Positions 1 through 5,440 of a stretch of 6,317 nucleotides of DNA are shown here, in pieces (the stretch's first letter is position 1; every line of letters starts with the position of its first letter). The stretch spans positions 1 through 6,317 of the forward strand of contig JAXHUK010000038.1 in assembly GCA_034189725.1 (NCBI GenBank), given 5' to 3'. The position numbers and the translations under genes are program-made. The notes under the pieces are model-generated. The model was given only the letters and a program-made list of their open reading frames with translations. It made no database searches and was not told the DNA's origin. The stretch is from JAXHUK01 sp034189725 (GTDB lineage Bacteria > Chloroflexota > Dehalococcoidia > SZUA-161).

Positions 1-264
1 CTCCTTGTTCTCACCTGGTTTGAGGGTGAATGTACTGGGTGTTATTTCAAACCATTCCTCATACTCTCCCTCTACGAACACGCTATAATCAGAAACATTA
101 CTACCTGTGTTTACCACAGTAAGCAGTCTCGTAGAATCCGTGGAGTGTGTTTCGAAGTGCAGTTCTTTAGGTGAGGCCCCTACTCCGCCAGCAAAAGCGT
201 GATGAGGACATACCGCCAGGTATACAAATGTCAGTACAATAAGGAGTTTAGCTGCCCTGTTCAT
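1..264 (-). CDS. Secreted beta-sandwich surface protein, N-terminal 88 residues (runs off the window)
   Basis: The frame is open from ATG at 264 to the window edge, so only the N-terminal 88 residues are visible. A GGAG at 278-275 lies 10 nt before the start. Residues 1-25 are a signal peptide: a short basic start (MNRAAK), a hydrophobic core, and an AFA|GG signal peptidase I site. The mature part reads as an Ig-like beta-sandwich of the NEW3/NPCBM-associated or invasin-like type. It has an FET-x-STDSTR-LLTVVNTGSN stretch, then EWFEITPSTFTLKPGENKE, the pattern of secreted domains in which a T/N-x-G turn precedes a 'P-x-x-F-x-L-x-P-G' strand. The gene follows the 649-residue surface protein on the same strand, 68 nt downstream, so the two may be co-transcribed. 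The beta domain resembles the C-terminal domain of that neighbour. The exact function and full length cannot be told. Confidence 0.75.
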   Translation of the reverse strand, partial: MNRAAKLLIVLTFVYLAVCPHHAFAGGVGASPKELHFETHSTDSTRLLTVVNTGSNVSDYSVFVEGEYEEWFEITPSTFTLKPGENKE

Positions 265-291
265 CTTTTTTCGGCTCCAAGGCTATTCGTT

Positions 292-320
292 CGGGGGGAG
301 CAGTAAAATTGCTCCCCCCG
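292..320 (-). terminator. Strong GC hairpin between the two surface-protein genes
   Basis: Positions 292-302 and 310-320 form a perfect 11-bp inverted repeat (CGGGGGGAGCA / TGCTCCCCCCG) around a 7-nt loop. It starts 12 nt after the stop codon of the 649-residue gene, read on the minus strand. A second perfect palindrome, CAGGCGCCTG at 321-330, sits directly between it and the stop. No T-tract follows on the minus strand, so it is not a classical intrinsic terminator. It may act as a partial terminator, an mRNA 3'-end stabiliser or a processing site that sets the expression ratio of the two genes. Confidence 0.45.
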
Positions 321-332
321 CAGGCGCCTGTA

Positions 333-2282
333 TTATGATTCTGCTGCCCAGAAGATGATGGTACCCGCCATAGTACCAACTCCAGCATAGTCTTCGGGTA
401 CAGCGAGAGTTACCTCAGTAGTCTGAAAGGTATCCCTCGCTATAGTTGTCGAAAACACGTTCCATATATTGCCATCCAGGTTCAATCCCTCTATGAACAG
501 AGAAGTAGCGTCATCCGTAACCTCGGCGGTGACGAGTACTTCCCATGCACCACTGTTGGTAATGGTTATCGTATGCGGGTCGCTGATATCTCTGGGCCCC
601 AGCACGCCGAAGTCTATCTCGGATGGCTCAACCTCGATAGAAATGGCGGGTATGATGGTAGCCCTGAGCGAAACGTCACCGTCATCGGGAATGTCTTGAC
701 CATTGCCCACGACTACTGTGATGGTGTCGCTTCGCACATGGGCATCCTTCTCTGCACATATCTCGAGGGTAGCATCGTGATCAACAGACACGGTAACTGT
801 GCCGTCAACTCCTGTTGTGTAGTCCTGGTCGATGTGAACAGTTGCTCCCTCAAGGGGAACCCATGTCTCAGTAACGTTGTTATAGTAGGTAACAGTAGCG
901 GTAAACTCTTCTGCTACTGCCACTTCTGTTTTATCCAGAGCTATTGATAGGGGAACGTCATCCCAGGCTCCCCAATAGAAGAGCACGTCTGTATGTGGAG
1001 GATCAGGGGGCGTCGTCTCGCCCAGCACGAAGTCGGCGCAGCCGACCATAGGGCTATGGTAGTTAACCCGATACATCCACCCGTTAGCTCCCTCTGGTTC
1101 CTCACCATTCACTGAGAAAACGTAGAGGCCATAGGCAGTGTCCTGTGCCACGTAGGGAAAACCACCAGCCTGTGATGCTTCATCCAGGGCACCTATGGCT
1201 GTAGGATCAGGCAGATAGTGTTCAATACCCTCGTCATCTGTTATGGTTGAGTCGGTAACAACTACACTCCCGCTCCAGATGGTCGAGTTCTGCCCCTCGA
1301 TTCTCACGTAGACACTATCCAAAACCTTCACCGGGTGTGGCTCGCCCACCAGTGCAGGTATGGCGTACGCAGTCATCAGCGCTACATTCGATGGCACTGC
1401 CGCCGTCCAGTTAAACGAACCGTCCGGGTTCTGGAAGGTAAGCAGGTCGTCGACCGGATCATGTCCGGTGCCACTCTGCCAGCCGGTACTCGTGGGATCT
1501 TCTCCAGCGGCTGCGATAGCACTCACACCCCAGGAATTGGTAGCGGAGTTGGTTTCCCCCCAGGATTCAAAACCACCGCAATCCATTTGGGTCGATTTGA
1601 TGTATGACAATGCGTTTTGGATCGTAGTTGTTCCCTGAGACTCTCCTGCGGCAAGGAGGGCCATTATGGCAGCCGCAGTATCATCGACATCGCTGCTTTC
1701 TCCTACTCCCCAGCTCCAGCCGCCATCGGTATTCTGGTTAGCTTTGATAAAGTCTACAGTGTTGACGATTATCTCTGTACTCTGGTTTTTGCCGGCTGCA
1801 ATGAGAGCTGTCAATCCCCAGAAATCGTCGTTTAGTAGCTGGTTATCGCCGATCTGGGTACCGTCGTACGCTGCTTCGATCAGGGCAACGAAGTCTATGC
1901 TACCAAATGAGGTGGGGTCTTCACCGGCAGCGACAATGGCCAGGACCATCCGTTCGTAATCGGTGAGAGAACTGGCACTGCCTGCATTGGTTGCCAGGTA
2001 ATCTACGATGGAGGCATCTCCAGCGATCCAATCGTGTGGATCTTCTCCTGCGGCGGCTATAGCTAGAGTAACCCAGGCCGAGGTATCGAAATCGCTGATA
2101 CATCCATCGGTTTCCTGCACACTTCGGAGATAATCCAAAGCATTGGAAACCTGAGTGTCTGTAGGCTGCAGAGGATAAGGGGAATAAGCTGACACTGAGG
2201 GGGTGGCTGTTATTGCAGGCATAGCAAGAGTGCAGAGCAATAACAGGACAATAAGGGCCTGTACCTTACGTATAGTAGGCAT
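333..2282 (-). CDS. Exported transcobalamin-like surface protein: alpha/alpha-toroid repeats plus DUF4430 plus beta domains
   Basis: ATG at 2282 follows AGGTGA with a short 3-nt gap (TAC). Residues 1-32 are a signal peptide: a basic start, a leucine-rich core and a VSA|YS cleavage site, with no lipobox. Residues about 42-315 hold alpha/alpha-toroid repeats of the prenyltransferase/squalene-cyclase type. The phrase 'A-[IL]-x-A-A-G-[EK]-x' recurs at about 74, 115, 159, 208 and 255, with toroid signatures such as QNTDGGWSWG (183-192), TQMDCGGFESWG and FQNPDGSFNW. Residues about 320-445 match DUF4430, including the GWMYRVN hallmark (401-407). Residues about 446-526 form an Ig-like domain, and 536-649 a beta-sandwich with an 'IDFGVLGP...ITITNSG' motif. 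There is no C-terminal membrane anchor or sorting signal. Toroid plus DUF4430 is the layout of transcobalamin/intrinsic factor, so corrinoid binding outside the membrane is a plausible role; a general ligand-binding or adhesion role is the alternative. It is transcribed away from the acs genes from a shared control region. Confidence 0.85.
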   Translation of the reverse strand: MPTIRKVQALIVLLLLCTLAMPAITATPSVSAYSPYPLQPTDTQVSNALDYLRSVQETDGCISDFDTSAWVTLAIAAAGEDPHDWIAGDASIVDYLATNAGSASSLTDYERMVLAIVAAGEDPTSFGSIDFVALIEAAYDGTQIGDNQLLNDDFWGLTALIAAGKNQSTEIIVNTVDFIKANQNTDGGWSWGVGESSDVDDTAAAIMALLAAGESQGTTTIQNALSYIKSTQMDCGGFESWGETNSATNSWGVSAIAAAGEDPTSTGWQSGTGHDPVDDLLTFQNPDGSFNWTAAVPSNVALMTAYAIPALVGEPHPVKVLDSVYVRIEGQNSTIWSGSVVVTDSTITDDEGIEHYLPDPTAIGALDEASQAGGFPYVAQDTAYGLYVFSVNGEEPEGANGWMYRVNYHSPMVGCADFVLGETTPPDPPHTDVLFYWGAWDDVPLSIALDKTEVAVAEEFTATVTYYNNVTETWVPLEGATVHIDQDYTTGVDGTVTVSVDHDATLEICAEKDAHVRSDTITVVVGNGQDIPDDGDVSLRATIIPAISIEVEPSEIDFGVLGPRDISDPHTITITNSGAWEVLVTAEVTDDATSLFIEGLNLDGNIWNVFSTTIARDTFQTTEVTLAVPEDYAGVGTMAGTIIFWAAES

Positions 2283-2402
2283 GTATCACCTCATGTGTTT
2301 TTTGTGACCGGTATGCTACGTCTCTACCAGTTATGTATAAGGACCTCCTTGCTTTCTCAGCGCCAAGAATACATATTAGTGTAATATACTACGATAAATC
2401 GG

Positions 2403-2431
2403 ATTATAAAGGGGATTAGTGGGGATGTCAA
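2403..2431 (-). promoter_or_regulatory. Consensus sigma-70 promoter for the surface-protein genes
   Basis: Read on the minus strand, TTGACA (2431-2426) is followed by exactly 17 nt and then TATAAT (2408-2403), a perfect match to both consensus hexamers with ideal spacing. Transcription would start near 2396, giving a leader of about 113 nt before the ATG at 2282. So perfect a core promoter suggests high basal expression of the surface protein, or a promoter held in check by a repressor. Confidence 0.8.
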
Positions 2432-2442
2432 TAGTTTCATGC

Positions 2443-2476
2443 AGGGTGGTTTTTATTGATGCTTAGGGTGTTTTTT
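2443..2476. repeat. Two direct repeats, AGGGTG + T-tract, 22 bp apart
   Basis: AGGGTGGTTTTT at 2443-2454 and AGGGTGTTTTTT at 2465-2476 match at 11 of 12 positions and start exactly 22 bp apart, about two helical turns. Each is also preceded by ATGC (2439-2442 directly, 2459-2462 with two extra bases). They lie upstream of both divergent -35 boxes, where a dimeric activator or shared regulator would bind one face of the DNA. No regulator is known for them. Confidence 0.5.
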
Positions 2477-2492
2477 GTGACAATTCGGAAGC

Positions 2493-2521
2493 TTGACTAG
2501 CATATAATCCTATGCTAGAAT
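2493..2521 (+). promoter_or_regulatory. Extended -10 promoter for the acs genes
   Basis: TTGACT (2493-2498) and TAGAAT (2516-2521) are each one base from the sigma-70 consensus and are separated by exactly 17 nt. A TG at 2513-2514 adds an extended -10 element. Transcription would start near 2528, leaving a leader of about 139 nt before the first gene at 2667. A perfect TATAAT at 2503-2508 lies inside the spacer but has no well-spaced -35 (the GTGACA at 2477-2482 is 20 nt away), so it is the weaker candidate. Confidence 0.7.
2497..2518. promoter_or_regulatory. Palindromic operator candidate within the acs promoter spacer
   Basis: CTAGCATA (2497-2504) and TATGCTAG (2511-2518) are perfect 8-bp inverted arms around a 6-nt centre. 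They span the promoter spacer and overlap the edges of both hexamers. This is the classic position for a repressor that excludes RNA polymerase. The half-site core TATGCTA also appears at 2312-2318 in the divergent leader and at 5409-5415 just ahead of acsD. The cognate regulator is not encoded in the window. Confidence 0.55.
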
Positions 2522-2536
2522 TGGGGATGTGACCGC

Positions 2537-2575
2537 ATGTTACCATTACTTATTATCAGTAAAGCGATCCTGTGA
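2537..2575 (+). CDS. Possible 12-codon leader peptide rich in Leu and Ile
   Basis: ATG at 2537 opens a mini-frame reading MLPLLIISKAIL, with its TGA (2573-2575) inside the 5' arm of the following hairpin. Seven of twelve residues are Leu or Ile, and the stop placement is what transcription attenuators of branched-chain amino acid genes show. Against it, the only Shine-Dalgarno-like bases (GGGGA, 2523-2527) lie at or before the predicted start of the transcript. Translation would therefore need an almost leaderless start or an upstream start site. It may be chance. Confidence 0.3.
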   Translation: MLPLLIISKAIL

Positions 2576-2615
2576 CCTTGAGGCGCACGTGCCTGAAGGT
2601 TACAAGGTCGTTTTT
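2572..2615 (+). terminator. Terminator-like hairpin with an alternative fold in the acs leader (attenuator candidate)
   Basis: GACCTTG (2574-2580) pairs with CAAGGTC (2603-2609), directly followed by GTTTTTATTTA, the form of an intrinsic terminator. An inner AGGC/GCCT stem (2581-2584 with 2591-2594) sits in its loop. The same 5' arm can instead pair as GTGACCTT (2572-2579) with AAGGTTAC (2596-2603), with one G-U pair, stacked through a single mismatch on the same inner stem. That alternative fold moves the hairpin 7 nt away from the T-tract. The two folds exclude each other. The element lies between the acs promoter and the first gene, so it could switch read-through. Confidence 0.5.
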
Positions 2616-2666
2616 ATTTATCCGATATAAGTTCGTGTCATAAGAAGCTAAATTAAGGAGTGTGCT

Positions 2667-3086
2667 ATGTCAACGGTGGTGACAAAGCTCTTCCGAGATC
2701 CTGAGGAAGCCAAGATTGCTCTAGGAGAGCTCAAAACCAAGGGCTACAAACCAGAAGAGATAGGCGTTCTCTCAAGCGCGGAACGAGCAAAAGAGATGGG
2801 TGATGATGTTAAATCAACATCTGATGCTCAAAAGTTGGCGGAGATGGGTGTTCCACAGACAACTGTCGATTACTATCAGTACGCAATCGAGTCAGGCGGC
2901 ATCGTGGTTAGTGTGCAGACTGATGAAGGTCGTAAGAGCCAGGTTCAGGAGTTGCTGAGGACAGTTCCTATGTGTGGTTGCGAAACTAGAATTTGCGGAG
3001 CCAGTCCTGGATTTAAGGTTGCTGGTCGGATGAGTGCAACCAACCCTGTTGATGCCCCGATGTCCGGCGATTTCCGAAGATACTAA
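2667..3086 (+). CDS. YflT/GSP17M-like small protein with a Cys-Gly-Cys tail, first gene of the acs transcript
   Basis: AAGGAG at 2655-2660 lies 6 nt before the ATG. The 139-residue product begins like the general-stress YflT/GSP17M family: 'V-T-x-LF-x-D-x-x-EA-x-x-A-L-x-x-L-x-x-x-G' (4-26), then an acidic stretch, then 'AEMGVPQTTVDYYQYAIESG' and GIVVSVQTDE (58-87). These are the two halves of a ferredoxin-like fold. The long glycine-rich membrane-spanning hairpin that usually separates the halves is absent, so this form should be soluble. Residues 100-139 are an unusual tail with C103-G-C105 and C110, then a Gly/Ser/Pro/Met-rich end without predicted structure. The gene ends 15 nt before acsB and is surely co-transcribed with it. 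The family has no established enzyme activity. A role in assembling or protecting the nickel site of AcsB is my inference from the tail and neighbour. Confidence 0.75.
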   Translation: MSTVVTKLFRDPEEAKIALGELKTKGYKPEEIGVLSSAERAKEMGDDVKSTSDAQKLAEMGVPQTTVDYYQYAIESGGIVVSVQTDEGRKSQVQELLRTVPMCGCETRICGASPGFKVAGRMSATNPVDAPMSGDFRRY

Positions 3087-3101
3087 GGGAGGCAGAGAAA
3101 G

Positions 3102-5339
3102 ATGTCTAGATTTATTGCCACCTCAGCGATTAGAGGTGCTCAAGGGATTGTTAAAGAAGCAGACGATCTGCTCAAAGATGCGTTGGAAAAACTGGGCCCG
3201 GATACTCCTATAAAACTCAGGGATATAGCAGGTGGAGACACGGTATACTATCTTCCTGTTATATATGGTCTTCTTGGAGAAAAGGTGGAGAAACTGGGTG
3301 ATCTGGTACCGATTATGGAATATACCAAGAACCTCGTACCACCACTGCCCAAGGAGAACCTGTGGTTGCCCTACCTTGGAGAAACTCTTGATGCCGGGGC
3401 GGCGACGCTCTACGCGTTCGAAACTATCGAGGGTATTCGTTTCGCCAAGGGAGAACAACCTGAGAAGCGAAATGGCTTTGAATACAACGGCCCCATCAAT
3501 GATGCCCAGATGAGGAGTTGGGGTGTCCAGATGGTGGATGGTAGGATGCCCGGATTTGCTGCGCTGGTTGGTGCTGCAAAGAGCAACGAGGTAGCAGTTA
3601 AAATCGTGCGTGAGTTGCAGTCAAAAGGGCAGCTTATCTTCCTGTGCGCCGATAACAATGGGCGTTCTTGTGTGGATCAGTTGAAGGAAGAGGGCGTGGA
3701 CATGGGTTATGACACGTTCATTGTCCCCTTTGGCTCTGATACCATATCCGCTATTTACGCTCTGGGCTACGCCACTCGTGCAGCGTTAAGCTTTGGTAAT
3801 ATCGAGCCCGGCGATTTCCGCCGCATATTGCTCTATAACAAGTTTCGCTGTTTTGCTTTCGTCCTTGCGCTAGGGCCGGTTGATGACCTGAAATACGCAG
3901 CCGCCGCAGGGGCGATTAATTATGGATTCCCCGTATTTGCTGACACTGTGATTCCAAATATACTCCCAACAGGGGTAACGAGATACGAGCATGTCGTGAG
4001 CATGCCCTTTGACGATATCCCCGGTAGTGATGATCTTGAGAGGGCAGAGCGATTGGTGCAGCGTTGCATCGAGCTCCGCGGTATCAAGATTAAGATCGCC
4101 AAGGTTCCCATTCCCGTTGCTTATGGACCTGCTTTCGAGGGTGAGGTTGTGCGCAAGGCCGACCTTGCTGCTGAATTTGGCGGTAAGGGTGGTATGTGCT
4201 TCGAGTGGCTGCGAATGCAGAACCTGGATGATATCGAGGATGGTAAGATCGAGGTAATTGGCCCCGATATGGAGACCTTTGAACCGGGGACCAAAGTGCC
4301 TCTGGGTGTTGTTGTCGATGTGGCTGGCCGTAAGATGCAGAAGGATTTCGAGCCAGTCTTGGAGCGCCAGTTCCATAATATGCTGAATGGTGCTGAGGGG
4401 TTCTCGCATCAGGGACAGCGTGATATTACCTGGATACGCCTCCACAGGAATCTGGTTAACAAGGGCTTCAAGCTACGGCACATCGGCGATATCTTACATT
4501 CCTGTTTGCACAACGATTTCGGTGCTATTGTCGACAAGGTGCAGGTAACGATCTATAGCGATCCTGCTAAGGTGGCAGAGTTGATCGAGCAGGCCCGAGC
4601 TGTGTACCGAGAGCGTAATGCTCGTATGGCGGGACTCACCGATGAGGCGGTGGATACCTTCTATAGCTGTACACTATGCCAGTCGTTCGCTCCGAACCAC
4701 GTTTGTGTTATTAATCCGGAACGCGTCGGGTTGTGTGGTGCATACACCTGGCTTGATTGCCGTGCGGCATACGAAATCAATCCGAACGGGCCGAATCAGC
4801 CGGTGGCCAAAGGAGCAGTGATTGACGAGACTATGGGTGAATGGGCTGGTGTCAACCAGTTCGTCTATGACCATTCCAATAAGAATATAGAGCGATTCAC
4901 GATCTACTCTTTGATGGATTCTCCGTTAACCACGTGCGGGTGTTGTGAGTGTGTGATGGCTATCATACCCGAGGCAAACGGGGTCATGATCGTATCGCGC
5001 GATGACTATGGTATGACTCCTTCGGGCATGACATTTACGACGCTTATGGCGACGGTTGGTGGCGGACTGCAAACACCAGGAATGATGGGCCATGGTAAGT
5101 CATATATCGCAAGCAAGAAGTTCATCCCTGTCGAGGGGGGCATTAAGCGTGTGGTGTGGCTGTCGCAGAATCTGAAGGAGGAGTTGGCGGAGGAGCTTAA
5201 AGAAGCCTGCGAGCGTGAGGGTGTGCCTGATCTAGTGGATAAGGTAGCCGATGGTAGTGTGGTTACTACAGTGGATGAGTTGCTTCCGTTCCTCGAGGAA
5301 AAGGGGCATCCGGCGCTGACTATGGATCCCATAATTTAG
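3102..5339 (+). CDS. acsB: Acetyl-CoA synthase (CODH/ACS complex alpha subunit)
   Basis: It joins a methyl group from the corrinoid iron-sulfur protein, CO from CO dehydrogenase and CoA into acetyl-CoA at the nickel A-cluster. The 745 residues match the full bacterial form (about 730 residues), including the N-terminal CODH-docking and Rossmann-like part that archaeal CdhC lacks. The [4Fe-4S] ligands are seen as C523-x2-C526-x8-C535-x9-C545, and the distal nickel site as C612-G613-C614. Both blocks sit at a constant +17 offset from the Moorella thermoacetica numbering (506/509/518/528 and 595-597). F529 corresponds to the gating Phe512. The C-terminal 'GMTPSGMTFTTLMATVGGGLQTPGMMGHGKSYIASKKF' region, residues 637-674, is well conserved. 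The start is set by GGGAGG 3087-3092, 9 nt before ATG. One oddity is C615, directly after the C-G-C motif, where Phe is usual. Cytoplasmic; expected partner CODH (acsA) is outside the window. Confidence 0.97.
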   Translation: MSRFIATSAIRGAQGIVKEADDLLKDALEKLGPDTPIKLRDIAGGDTVYYLPVIYGLLGEKVEKLGDLVPIMEYTKNLVPPLPKENLWLPYLGETLDAGAATLYAFETIEGIRFAKGEQPEKRNGFEYNGPINDAQMRSWGVQMVDGRMPGFAALVGAAKSNEVAVKIVRELQSKGQLIFLCADNNGRSCVDQLKEEGVDMGYDTFIVPFGSDTISAIYALGYATRAALSFGNIEPGDFRRILLYNKFRCFAFVLALGPVDDLKYAAAAGAINYGFPVFADTVIPNILPTGVTRYEHVVSMPFDDIPGSDDLERAERLVQRCIELRGIKIKIAKVPIPVAYGPAFEGEVVRKADLAAEFGGKGGMCFEWLRMQNLDDIEDGKIEVIGPDMETFEPGTKVPLGVVVDVAGRKMQKDFEPVLERQFHNMLNGAEGFSHQGQRDITWIRLHRNLVNKGFKLRHIGDILHSCLHNDFGAIVDKVQVTIYSDPAKVAELIEQARAVYRERNARMAGLTDEAVDTFYSCTLCQSFAPNHVCVINPERVGLCGAYTWLDCRAAYEINPNGPNQPVAKGAVIDETMGEWAGVNQFVYDHSNKNIERFTIYSLMDSPLTTCGCCECVMAIIPEANGVMIVSRDDYGMTPSGMTFTTLMATVGGGLQTPGMMGHGKSYIASKKFIPVEGGIKRVVWLSQNLKEELAEELKEACEREGVPDLVDKVADGSVVTTVDELLPFLEEKGHPALTMDPII

Positions 5340-5376
5340 GTTGGTTTGACTTGGACATGGGTAAATGAAGTGTGTA

Positions 5377-5409
5377 AGAACAAGGGTCGTCTTTGCCGAC
5401 CCTTGTTCT
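5377..5409 (+). terminator. Perfect 13-bp hairpin between acsB and acsD
   Basis: AGAACAAGGGTCG (5377-5389) pairs perfectly with CGACCCTTGTTCT (5397-5409) around a 7-nt loop, 37 nt after the acsB stop. No T-run follows; the next bases are ATGCTAGATTC. It therefore looks like an intercistronic stability or processing hairpin, or a partial terminator, rather than a full stop. Such elements commonly protect the 3' end of the upstream message and set a lower level of the downstream gene. The rest of the gap (5340-5440) holds only the acsD ribosome binding site, AAAGGAG at 5425-5431. Confidence 0.55.
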
Positions 5410-5440
5410 ATGCTAGATTCAGTGAAAGGAGTAATAAGAT

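Larger units (their letters stand above)
2283..2666. promoter_or_regulatory. Divergent control region between the surface-protein and acs genes
   Basis: This 384-nt gap holds no long reading frame and is AT-richer than its flanks. It contains, left to right: the minus-strand leader of about 113 nt with a stranded AAGGAGGT (2350-2343); a consensus minus-strand promoter (2403-2431); two direct repeats (2443-2454 and 2465-2476); a plus-strand promoter whose spacer is an inverted repeat (2493-2521); a 12-codon mini-ORF (2537-2575); and a terminator-like hairpin (2572-2615). I looked for a cobalamin-riboswitch B12 box in both leaders and did not see one. Confidence 0.8.

Noticed and set aside
573..947. 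124-codon plus-strand open frame, and similar ones at 1335-1638 and 1666-1959
   Set aside because: These are antisense to the 649-residue secreted protein, whose signal peptide, repeats and domains support the minus-strand reading.
2283..2666. Cobalamin riboswitch controlling either divergent transcript
   Set aside because: The corrinoid context invited it, but I saw no B12 box or the expected multi-stem layout, and the leaders (about 113 and 139 nt) are short for one.
3870..4445. 191-codon open frame on the minus strand
   Set aside because: It lies wholly antisense to the highly conserved acsB and shows no domain, ribosome site or sensible composition; it is a shadow of acsB codon use.
3102..5339. 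Archaeal origin (CdhC-type acetyl-CoA synthase)
   Set aside because: The protein has the N-terminal half found in bacterial AcsB, and the promoters and ribosome binding sites are bacterial in form.
5392..5419. Promoter for acsD using TAGATT with extended TG at 5411-5419
   Set aside because: No acceptable -35 sits 16-18 nt upstream (TTTGCC or CTTTGC are poor), and the region is inside the intercistronic hairpin; acsD is more likely read from the upstream promoter.
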